Source: Spirochaetaceae bacterium
GTDB lineage: Bacteria > Spirochaetota > Spirochaetia > Treponematales > Breznakiellaceae
DNA length: 6,913 nt
Assembly (NCBI GenBank): GCA_031284295.1
Contig: JAITAE010000156.1
Location: 1-6,913, forward strand
Direction: 5' to 3'
Part shown: one piece after another, positions 1 to 5,340 of the stretch
How the letters are laid out: every line of letters starts with the position of its first letter
Position numbering within the stretch: the stretch's first letter is position 1
Translations under genes and position numbers: made by a program
Notes under the pieces: generated by a model
What the model was told of the DNA's origin: nothing
Seen by the model: the letters and a program-made list of their open reading frames with translations, nothing else
The model's database searches: none

Positions 1-801
1 CGGCAAGGCACAGCAGTACCGCTGTGTTTATCCTGATGTTACTCACTCCGCCGTAATAATCAAACCGTATATATAATGCCAACAAGCCCAGTACCATAGA
101 TGTAAATATATTCACGGCAATGCTTTTATGCTGAAATTTAACGGCATGATAGCAGTTCTTTGCCAGCGAAAAAACATTGTTGCAGGTCCAGTACAGAACG
201 AGCCCCGCCGAAGAGTTGTACAGCAAAACCAGAAAGACAGCGGCCATACCGTACAACTGTACCTTGTCTTTAACAGGGAAGTCTTTTGCGTAAACCGCGC
301 CGGAAACCATATTTATGACTGTCATCAATAACGGAAGCAGGTTAATCCCCCCCCCCCCCCTATTTTGAGCAGTGCGTCGGGCGCGCCCAAATTACTGATA
401 AACAGAAAACGCGCTCCTTTCAACGCTTCCAGGTGTGACAGGTATGAATACGCGGCGATGAAAAAAGGAATCTGTATCAGCAGGCCGAAGGTACTCCGTA
501 GCGCGTAAGCCGGATGGTAGTGATTCTGGCGGTAGTATGCCGCCAAAATCATGTACTGTTCATCTCCCCTGAATACGGCCCTGATTTTGTCAACTTTTGG
601 CTTTAGTTCTTTTTGCGTGTCCCGTTCAATCCGCTGCCACTTCTCCGCGACATTGTAGAGCGGCAGGCACAAAAGACTCACCGCGCCGCTTACCGCCACT
701 ATTGATACACCGGTTTCCCTGAATGCTTTCTGCGCAAACACAAAGATAAATTCAATTATCTGGACCAGCGGGTATATGATAATGTTATAAAGGATATTCA
801 C
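1..801 (-). pseudogene. YidC/Oxa1-family membrane insertase homologue, frameshifted at a poly-G tract, partial at the left edge
   Basis: This is a homologue of the insertase that places proteins into the inner membrane. The first reading frame gives a hydrophobic N-terminal segment, a second membrane segment (about residues 33-53), a charged cytoplasmic stretch (about 54-98, rich in K, R and E) and the Oxa1/YidC signature QIPFFIAAYSYLSHLEALKG (about 112-131). It then reads KIGGGGG and leaves frame at 347-360, stopping at 325. A second frame, open from 346 to the window edge, continues the family with INLLPLLMTVINMVSGAVY and LYNSSAGLVLYWTCNN, followed by further hydrophobic residues. A run of 15 or 12 G would join the two frames; 14 does not. 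The extra membrane segments after the core suggest the long spirochaetal form rather than housekeeping YidC. I prefer the GTG start at 801, which lies 8 nt after AAGG, over the TTG at 807. Family is confident. Whether the gene is dead, phase-variable or wrongly sequenced is open. Confidence 0.85.
347..360 (-). repeat. Homopolymer of 14 G (C on the plus strand) inside the YidC-like gene
   Basis: Fourteen consecutive C on the plus strand read as a G run on the coding strand. The protein family is recognisable on both sides of the run, in frames that differ by one base. A tract of this length is prone to slipped-strand mispairing in the cell, and equally prone to miscounting in sequencing. Confidence 0.95.
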
Positions 802-809
802 AAGCAATG

Positions 810-821
810 CCTTATATAAGG
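810..821. repeat. 12-bp perfect palindrome CCTTATATAAGG between divergent genes
   Basis: CCTTATATAAGG is its own reverse complement and sits in the roughly 50-bp gap between the YidC-like gene and the yitT-family gene. On the minus strand its AAGG also provides the likely ribosome binding site for the GTG start at 801. It could be an operator or simply AT-rich promoter DNA. No clear -35/-10 pair could be assigned in this gap. Confidence 0.4.
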
Positions 822-852
822 ATTTTATTTATAGTACAGTATCTTTAAGTAT

Positions 853-1725
853 ATGGCTAGTACGACTCCTATTTCATTAAAGCGGTTTGCCTGTGTCATA
901 ATCAGCGCCGTACTGACGGCTTTTAATGTAAACACCTTTATACACGCCGGCGGGCTCATCCCCGGCGGTTTCAGCGGCGTAGCGCTTCTGGCACAGCAGA
1001 CCGCGCAAAAGTTCGCCGGGATAAACCTGTCTTTTGGGGCGATGCTTATCATACTGAACGCGGCGCCCGCTATTATAAGTTTTCGCACTATCGGCAAGTG
1101 GTTCAGCATCCTTTCGTGCCTGAATATCGTGCTTTGCGGAATTTTATCCGATTGGATACCTCCGATTTTCACCAGTTTTCTACAGCTACAGGACAATCTG
1201 CTAAACGCCGTTTTTGGCGGCCTTCTGAATGCCGTAGCCATCAATCTTTGTCTAAACGTTGACGCGACAACGGGAGGAACGGATTTTATCGCCATTTACT
1301 TTTCCGAAAAGCAGGGAAAAGACGTGTGGAACTATATACTTGCCGGCAACTGTGTCGTACTCACGCTGGCCGCGTTCCTGCTTAACCCGGCAAAAGCCCT
1401 GTACTCGATCATCTTTCAGTATACGACTACGACAGCGCTCGTCAGCCTATACCGTGGTTACCAGCAAAAAACTTTGCTTATAATCACCAGCAAACCGGAA
1501 GAAGTTTATACAATTATACGTGACATGACACACCACGACGCCACATCTTTTACCGGTATAGGCCGCTACCTAAAAACCGAACGCACGATGCTTTATTCGG
1601 TAGTTTCCGCCAATGATGTTACCCCGCTGATTGTGGCGATAAAAGAGATCGATCCGCAGGCATTCATAAACACCATACGCACGGAACAGCTTACCGGTAC
1701 TTTCTACCGCAGGCCGAAAAATTAG
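853..1725 (+). CDS. YitT family membrane protein with a C-terminal DUF2179 domain
   Basis: This 290-residue protein is a typical full-length member of the YitT family, inner-membrane proteins found widely in bacteria, often in several copies, whose substrate is not established. An N-terminal membrane domain (about residues 10-200) carries the family motifs GGLIPGGFSGVA (33-44) and GGTDFIA (141-147), with about five or six hydrophobic segments. A soluble C-terminal domain (about 205-285) has the DUF2179 pattern, including SFTGIGRYL, LYSVVS and IDPQAF. The ATG at 853 begins a normal N-terminus, although no good Shine-Dalgarno sequence precedes it. The gene stands alone on its strand and diverges from the YidC-like gene. 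No lesion is visible. Confidence 0.9.
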   Translation: MASTTPISLKRFACVIISAVLTAFNVNTFIHAGGLIPGGFSGVALLAQQTAQKFAGINLSFGAMLIILNAAPAIISFRTIGKWFSILSCLNIVLCGILSDWIPPIFTSFLQLQDNLLNAVFGGLLNAVAINLCLNVDATTGGTDFIAIYFSEKQGKDVWNYILAGNCVVLTLAAFLLNPAKALYSIIFQYTTTTALVSLYRGYQQKTLLIITSKPEEVYTIIRDMTHHDATSFTGIGRYLKTERTMLYSVVSANDVTPLIVAIKEIDPQAFINTIRTEQLTGTFYRRPKN

Positions 1726-1812
1726 ATTCAGGTGGTCCGGCGGAAACTTCTCCACAGGCGCGGTTCCGCGATTCAGGCCGGGCGGCTATAGTGTTTCCAC
1801 TCAGAAAAGTAT

Positions 1813-1896
1813 AAGGAGGAGGAGGAAGTCGCGGCAAGGTAAGTTGCCGGCTCCTTAGCTCCAAAGCCTACGGCTTTTCCGCTACCCCCTCTGCGG
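1813..1896. repeat. Cluster of potential stem-loops downstream of the yitT-family gene
   Basis: Arms AAGGAG (1813-1818) and CTCCTT (1851-1856) enclose a perfect CGGCAA/TTGCCG hairpin with a 6-nt loop (1832-1849). AAAGCC-TAC-GGCTTT follows at 1863-1877, and CCGC/GCGG arms at 1879-1896. The 1863-1877 hairpin could act as a weak terminator for the yitT-family gene, which ends about 140 bp upstream, but it lacks a proper T tract. A repeat element or small structured RNA is possible and not demonstrated. Confidence 0.35.
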
Positions 1897-2127
1897 TGGC
1901 GCGGCCCCCGCAACGCACCGGCATATTTGTGTTTTACATGGAGAAGCACTATACTATTATGACAGCAATGCCAGCAATATAAAAATGCCGGTTTTCCCGT
2001 GCAAAGAACCTATTCTGGACACGAAGCTTTGCGTAAGCATAGAAGCGAAATAAGCGCTACGCAGTTATTTTCAGAGTTTGTTTCGCAAATCCATACCGTT
2101 GTCTGACCGGCGTGTAGCGCCATGCGA

Positions 2128-2140
2128 CGCTATTATAGCG
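2128..2140. repeat. 13-bp palindrome CGCTATTATAGCG
   Basis: Six-base arms CGCTAT and ATAGCG surround a single central T. It lies beside the GC-rich stem-loop at 2145-2173. Function is unknown. Confidence 0.35.
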
Positions 2141-2144
2141 CATA

Positions 2145-2173
2145 GCCCGGTCGCCGTTGCGCGTCGACCGGGC
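2145..2173 (-). terminator. GC-rich stem-loop, candidate terminator of the flgG operon
   Basis: A perfect 9-bp stem (GCCCGGTCG / CGACCGGGC) with an 11-nt loop lies about 44 nt past the stop codon of the last gene of the flgG operon. The stem is strong, but no U tract follows on the minus strand, so it is not a classical intrinsic terminator. It could instead protect the 3' end of the transcript, or be a repeat element. Confidence 0.4.
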
Positions 2174-2216
2174 CAAATTCTAAAACTAAATCCACAAGTT
2201 TAACCGTGCCGGAATA

Positions 2217-2666
2217 CTACCTTTGCAGTATGACGTAAAAATGCAAGCTGCCGTCGTTTTCCCACCAATACCAGCGATCATCAGATGTTTTCATTACGGT
2301 AACCAGGTATTCATCCGAATACCATGCCCTGGGCGAATTTATATACGCGGATTCCAGATCACGGTCGTTCGGGGCGGCAAGTATTATATGTTTTTCCCGC
2401 CGCCAGCCGCCGCTGCCCATACCGTTCCTAATGTTCACATTCCTAGACTCAAGGACTATACCTGCTTTTTTTTCGGGAAGCGCTACCGGTGTGGAGTTTT
2501 GTTGCACAGACTTGCCCGAATTCCACTCGATTCTGTACCGGTATTCTTTGTAATGCACATTGTCTTTCGCATGACACGGTAATATGTAAACAGCAAACAA
2601 TACGATCAACAGGACCGTATGTTTCGTCGGTATTTTTTTTATGCTGTTCTTATAAGTATTTCGCAT
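2217..2666 (-). CDS. Small exported protein of unknown function, last gene of the flgG operon
   Basis: I do not recognise this protein of about 149 residues. A basic N-terminus (with KNSIKK) is followed by a hydrophobic core (VLLIVLFAVYILP) and a possible signal peptidase I site after PCHA, so it is probably exported to the periplasm. A lipoprotein is less likely, because the residue before Cys is Pro. The mature part is polar and aromatic, with IVLESRNVNIRNG and a Trp/Tyr-rich end (WYWWENDGSLHFY). I chose the ATG at 2666 because GGAGG lies 4 nt upstream; the frame also extends to a TTG at 2693 that would overlap the preceding stop. It begins 23 bp after the rod-binding gene, which suggests co-transcription and perhaps a flagellar or envelope role. 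That link rests on position only. Confidence 0.7.
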   Translation of the reverse strand: MRNTYKNSIKKIPTKHTVLLIVLFAVYILPCHAKDNVHYKEYRYRIEWNSGKSVQQNSTPVALPEKKAGIVLESRNVNIRNGMGSGGWRREKHIILAAPNDRDLESAYINSPRAWYSDEYLVTVMKTSDDRWYWWENDGSLHFYVILQR

Positions 2667-2689
2667 AATGCCTCCAAACTTGGTTTTGA

Positions 2690-3145
2690 TCAATGTTCGG
2701 CGTTGTTCATCAATTTTCCTCGCTGTCCGGTCAATTCAAGGTAAGCCAGTTCCGCAAGACCGAATCCCGCGTTGCGGGTAAAATCTTTGGCATATTCGTC
2801 ATACAACATATCTTCGTACATCTCACCCGCAAAACCGCTCTTGCTGAATTCGGACTTGTCGACAGTCCTGCGCATACCGGTTATCAACGTTTTTAGCAGA
2901 AAAGTCTCCAGCGCTTCGCATTGTTCATACAATTTGCTATTCTTTTCAATAGATGGTTTAGCTGACAGTTCCGCGTATTCGCGGTTTTTCGCCACATCTG
3001 AATCCAAAAATACTGAAAAATCTGGTTTCCGGCTATCCGGGTGGGAATTTACCGCTCTATCTATCGCCGGCAGAGAATCTATGGATGACCTGCCGTCATA
3101 AAATCTGTACGCAGCCGAGTCTGTTACAGTCGTTATACCGCTCAT
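2690..3145 (-). CDS. Flagellar rod-binding protein, FlgJ N-terminal domain type
   Basis: This 151-residue protein has the rod-binding domain found at the N-terminus of FlgJ, which assists rod assembly in the periplasm. The domain spans about residues 72-138, with CEALETFLLKTLITGMRR, then GFAGEMYEDMLYDEYAK and GFGLAELAYLEL. The muramidase domain that follows it in enterobacterial FlgJ is absent, as in many spirochaetes, where this short form sits directly after flgG. Residues 1-70 are polar and probably disordered. The ATG at 3145 lies 6 bp after the flgG stop, so translation is probably coupled; only a weak ribosome binding site is visible. Family and flagellar role are confident. I leave the symbol blank because only the FlgJ N-domain is present. 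Confidence 0.88.
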   Translation of the reverse strand: MSGITTVTDSAAYRFYDGRSSIDSLPAIDRAVNSHPDSRKPDFSVFLDSDVAKNREYAELSAKPSIEKNSKLYEQCEALETFLLKTLITGMRRTVDKSEFSKSGFAGEMYEDMLYDEYAKDFTRNAGFGLAELAYLELTGQRGKLMNNAEH

Positions 3146-3151
3146 CGTTCA

Positions 3152-3946
3152 TTACCGTTTCAGGCCGGTGGCCGTACCCAGCATATTATCACTCGTTTGA
3201 ATCGTCCGGGAGTTGAATTCATAGGCGCGCTGGGCGACTATCAGATCGACCATCTCGCGCACGACGGAAACGTTTGACATCTCAAGGAATCTGTGTATAG
3301 TCTGACCCATGCCTTCAAAGCCCGGCCTGCCCGGTATAGCCTCGCCTGAAGCCTGCGTTACCTTAAAAAGGTTTTCGCCCACGGCGGTAAGGCCGACAGG
3401 ATTCGGAAACCTGTATAACTCTATCTGCCCCACCGGCACCGGATCGTCCTGATTTGGAATCTTTACCGTAACCATGCCTGTCTTTGTAACGTTAATCGTC
3501 TGCGGAAGAAAATTTTCGGGCATTATTATATCAGGAAGCACCCAGTAGCCGTTGCTGGTAACAAGGCGTCCGTCACTGTCAACTTTGAATGCTCCGTCCC
3601 GCGTATAGGCATACGAGCCGTCATACATCTGAATTCGAAAAAAACCCTCGCCCTGTATCGCGATGTCGTAAACGTTGTCGGTATTTTGCAGCGAGCCTTG
3701 AGTAAACATCCTCTGTGTGGCCGCGGCCTTTACGCCGTGCCCCATCTGTATCCCGACCGGCGTTACGGTGTCTTCCGTCGCGGGGGTGCCGGCAATCCTC
3801 AATGTCTGATAGAGCAAATCCTCAAAATCCGTCCTGACCTTTTTAAATCCGGATGTGTTGACATTCGCCAAATTGTTGGAAATTGTATCTATGTTTGTTT
3901 GTTGCCCGATCATGCCGGACGCGCCTGTCCATAAACTGCGAACCAT
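3152..3946 (-). CDS. flgG: Flagellar basal-body distal rod protein FlgG
   Basis: FlgG builds the distal rod of the flagellar basal body, which in spirochaetes anchors the periplasmic flagellum. At 264 residues it has the usual length for the family. The N-terminal rod signature is present (SNNLANVNTSGFKK, residues 23-36). The stretch that separates FlgG from FlgF follows (about 46-84, ending in MGHGVKAAATQRMFTQG), then the core domain (IAIQGEGFFRI from 95; YTRDGAF). The C-terminal helix region carries the family motif (SNVSVVREMVDLIVAQRAYE, 224-243). The ATG at 3946 directly follows a strong AGGAGGAGGA ribosome binding site. It is the first gene of a three-gene unit. Unlike the common flgF-flgG order, no flgF precedes it here. 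No lesion is visible. Confidence 0.95.
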   Translation of the reverse strand: MVRSLWTGASGMIGQQTNIDTISNNLANVNTSGFKKVRTDFEDLLYQTLRIAGTPATEDTVTPVGIQMGHGVKAAATQRMFTQGSLQNTDNVYDIAIQGEGFFRIQMYDGSYAYTRDGAFKVDSDGRLVTSNGYWVLPDIIMPENFLPQTINVTKTGMVTVKIPNQDDPVPVGQIELYRFPNPVGLTAVGENLFKVTQASGEAIPGRPGFEGMGQTIHRFLEMSNVSVVREMVDLIVAQRAYEFNSRTIQTSDNMLGTATGLKR

Positions 3947-3970
3947 TCCTCCTCCTGCCTTATAGCCTGT

Positions 3971-3983
3971 TGCGCTTTGCGCA
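3971..3983. repeat. TGCGC-TTT-GCGCA hairpin upstream of flgG
   Basis: A perfect 5-bp stem with a 3-nt loop lies just upstream of the flgG ribosome binding site, within the predicted leader. It is one of several inverted repeats in this intergenic region. Confidence 0.35.
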
Positions 3984-3992
3984 TAAAATCAC

Positions 3993-4019
3993 AAAAAATT
4001 ACCTGATAGGCGATTTTTT
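3993..4019. terminator. Bidirectional terminator-like hairpin upstream of flgG
   Basis: Arms AAAAAAT (3993-3999) and ATTTTTT (4013-4019) surround a small CCT-GAT-AGG hairpin. The A run on one side and T run on the other resemble a bidirectional intrinsic terminator, but the GC core is only 3 bp. It lies between the possible flgG promoter and the flgG start, so it could also act as an attenuator. Confidence 0.3.
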
Positions 4020-4042
4020 ACCTGCAAACTGCCAAAACAGCG

Positions 4043-4054
4043 CGTAGCGCTACG
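4043..4054. repeat. 12-bp perfect palindrome CGTAGCGCTACG
   Basis: The palindrome falls about where transcription would start from the candidate flgG promoter. Together with the following bases it forms AGCGCTACGACAGT (4046-4059), nearly the same as AGCGCTACGCAGT at 2053-2065. That suggests a short dispersed repeat, or alternatively an operator. Confidence 0.4.
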
Positions 4055-4061
4055 ACAGTAA

Positions 4062-4090
4062 CCTATAAACCGGGATTTTTGCGACATCAA
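4062..4090 (-). promoter_or_regulatory. Candidate sigma-70-type promoter for flgG
   Basis: On the minus strand, TTGATG (4090-4085) and TATAGG (4067-4062) are separated by 17 bp. Each matches 4 of 6 consensus bases. Transcription would start near 4055 and give a leader of about 110 nt to flgG. The fit is modest, and the -35 box lies in the loop of the inverted repeat at 4073-4103. Confidence 0.35.
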
Positions 4091-4103
4091 GCGCAAAAAA
4101 TCC
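4073..4103. repeat. Imperfect inverted repeat, GGAT5GCG / CGCA6TCC
   Basis: An 8-bp perfect inner stem (TTTTTGCG / CGCAAAAA) with an 8-nt loop is extended by GGA/TCC after one bulged A. It could terminate transcription from either side or bind a regulator. It overlaps the candidate flgG promoter. Confidence 0.4.
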
Positions 4104-4122
4104 ACCAAGTGCAATAGGCTGC

Positions 4123-4183
4123 TAGGGCAACGCTGATTAACTTGAGGCCTCGCCAGCATAGCTGGCGCATCATCGTTACCCTA
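4123..4183. repeat. 61-bp nested inverted repeat between flgG and the decayed gene
   Basis: Outer arms TAGGGCAACGCTGAT (4123-4137) and ATCATCGTTACCCTA (4169-4183) are complementary at 13 of 15 positions. In minus-strand RNA one mismatch becomes a G-U pair. They enclose a perfect CGCCAGC-ATA-GCTGGCG hairpin (4151-4167) and the 8-bp palindrome GAGGCCTC (4144-4151). The nesting suggests a folded RNA element or a small repeat of MITE or REP type. Nothing here shows that it moves. Confidence 0.5.
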
Positions 4184-4290
4184 AGGAGCAAGCTCATTTC
4201 ATTGCGCAAATACGGCATTAAAGTAGCACCGATTGCGGCAACTATGTTGACGAATGCGCACTCGCATAAATCAGTGCTTCCCTATGGAAT

Positions 4291-4350
4291 TTTCGTAGAA
4301 CACTGCGGAAGTTTCGTAGAATATCACCAAAAGAGCCGAATTCTACAAAA
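4291..4350. repeat. Three copies of TTT(C/T)GTAGAA upstream of the decayed gene
   Basis: TTTCGTAGAA occurs at 4291-4300 and 4312-4321, exactly 21 bp apart, and as TTCTACAAAA in inverse orientation at 4341-4350. The two direct copies lie in a loose 21-bp repeat (GGAA before, A-rich after). Spacing of two helical turns would suit a protein binding site. The set ends 23 bp before the ATG at 4374, so it may be the control region of that gene, or part of a repeat carried with its family. Confidence 0.5.
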
Positions 4351-4373
4351 TCTATTGAAAAATAGGTAAAATT

Positions 4374-4771
4374 ATGGCTGGAAACTTCAATTCTCATAAA
4401 GACGGGGATTTTTGGCGTATGTAAATCCAAAATTATCGGCTTTTAACAATTCGTTGGGGTTTTTAACGCCTATTCAGGAGCAAATGACCGCTTACGAGAC
4501 GGCTTTTAACGCCGCCCAAAACCCGAGCCGGGGAAAAGTGGACGTTTCGACCAAAAAAGAGGCGAGAAAGGAGTTGACAGCGAGCCTTCGGACGTTCATC
4601 AAAGGCTTTTTGACCTATAATGCGGCGGTTTTGAACGCGTACAAAGCCGACCCCGGCTCCGGTTTACCAGCTTATCACGATAGCGGCGGCGCCTCCGGTG
4701 AACATATCCGCCATCGGGGAATGGAATGTTACGCTTTTCGCGGCGGTACTGGTTTCGCCGTAAGGCAGTGA
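4374..4771 (+). pseudogene. Frameshifted, 3'-truncated gene of an uncharacterised family (GKVDV motif)
   Basis: The ATG at 4374, preceded by AGG about 8 nt upstream, reads MAGNFNSHKDGDF and then hits a stop at 4422. The frame one base back continues at 4412 as LAYVNPKLSAFNNSLG, followed by NPSRGKVDVSTKKEARKEL and FIKGFLTYNAAV. One more T in the T5 run at 4409-4413 would join them into a natural start (GDFLAYVNPKL). The combined pattern resembles a family of unknown function that I recall from treponemes; homologues in memory continue well beyond the YNPAV region. Here similarity fades near 4650, and the rest of the frame (to 4771) runs antisense through the lipoprotein gene, so the native 3' end is probably lost. 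The gene therefore carries two lesions. Family assignment is from memory and tentative. Confidence 0.6.
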
Positions 4772-5299
4772 GGGCAACGCGCCGCCGTTTCCGTCAGTGT
4801 AGGACACTTCGCAGTTTCGCGGAAGCGAAAGCGTAAAGTCAAAAAAATAGTTTTCAAAAATTATAGGCAGGATGGGGACCATATCGGGGCCAAGTGTCTC
4901 TCCGTCAATATCAAACTTTATCGAAAGAATCGTTTTGCCATCCTTGTGTTCAATCGATGCCTGCTTTCCCTGAGTGTCAAGAAAATTCACAAGCGCGTCG
5001 AGGTTGTCAAACTTTGCCTTTATCAAAAAAAATCTGTCGCGGTCATCCTTTTTTTCGGAGTACGAAGTCATCTCCATTCCAGGGATGCGGTTAAACGTCC
5101 GTTCAAAATCCTCTCTGCCGACAGGCACAGGCGGATAATTCTCGTTGCCGGGCAAAGTGCCCATCGAAAACAGCTCGTTTGAAATGCGGTACGTCATGTT
5201 TATCGCGCCGCCGCCGTTTTGTTTAATATCAATTTCAGTTTCCATGCCGAGACAGGCCGTCAACATAAACGCCGTCAACACGGTTAAGTATTTTTTCAT
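4664..5299 (-). CDS. Predicted lipoprotein, conserved treponemal type
   Basis: This 211-residue protein has a lipoprotein signal peptide: MKK, a hydrophobic stretch, and lipobox LTAC with the lipidated Cys at 16. The mature domain opens with the alternating beta pattern IDIKQNGGGAINMTYRIS, then PPVPVGREDFERTF, FDNLDALVNFLDTQGKQASI and an end typical of a complete protein (MADMFTGGAAAIVISW). The layout recalls small LppM-like lipoproteins in treponemes, but that is a tentative memory and the function is unknown. The ATG at 5299 follows AGAGG by 7 nt. The gene starts 41 bp after the purF stop on the same strand, so co-transcription with purC-purF is likely; a tiny GGCG-AAA-CGCC hairpin (5329-5339) lies in the gap. 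Its 3' end overlaps the open frame of the decayed plus-strand gene. Confidence 0.8.
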   Translation of the reverse strand: MKKYLTVLTAFMLTACLGMETEIDIKQNGGGAINMTYRISNELFSMGTLPGNENYPPVPVGREDFERTFNRIPGMEMTSYSEKKDDRDRFFLIKAKFDNLDALVNFLDTQGKQASIEHKDGKTILSIKFDIDGETLGPDMVPILPIIFENYFFDFTLSLPRNCEVSYTDGNGGALPSLPYGETSTAAKSVTFHSPMADMFTGGAAAIVISW

Positions 5300-5340
5300 T
5301 TGTTACCTCTATAAATTATGATAATTGCGGCGAAACGCCA

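Larger units (their letters stand above)
1726..2216. other. Gene-free intergenic region with several short inverted repeats
   Basis: I see no credible gene in these 491 bp; the longest readable peptides are about 14-22 codons. The region lies between the 3' ends of two convergent units, the yitT-family gene from the left and the flgG operon from the right. It holds a purine-rich run (AGGAGGAGGAGG, from 1814), small hairpins at 1832-1849 and 1863-1877, TGCGTA/TACGCA arms (2030-2035 and 2058-2063), an odd palindrome at 2128-2140 and a GC-rich stem-loop at 2145-2173. It may be decayed sequence or a collection of small repeat elements. Confidence 0.6.

Noticed and set aside
825..1295. Open frame of 156 codons on the minus strand
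   Set aside because: It is antisense to the clearly coding YitT-family gene, has no recognisable domain, and overlaps the divergent promoter gap.
1814..1826. AGGAGGAGGAGG as a ribosome binding site for a small plus-strand gene
   Set aside because: No ATG or GTG follows at a usable distance; the nearest TTG (1844) gives only about four codons.
3960..3967. GGCTATAA on the minus strand, resembling a sigma-28 -10 element for flgG
   Set aside because: No matching -35 element lies at the required distance, and the transcript would start on top of the flgG ribosome binding site.
4291..4350. Short CRISPR-like array
   Set aside because: Only three 10-bp copies, one of them inverted, with no uniform spacers and no cas genes.
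4405..4424. Programmed -1 ribosomal frameshift at the T5 run in the decayed gene
   Set aside because: The run does not make a standard slippery heptamer in the right phase, no stimulatory hairpin was seen, and the gene also lacks its 3' end, so plain decay or a sequencing error is simpler.
4242..4430. Open frame of 62 codons on the minus strand between flgG and the decayed gene
   Set aside because: It reads the TTTCGTAGAA repeats and the start of the plus-strand gene backwards, with no ribosome binding site or family signal.
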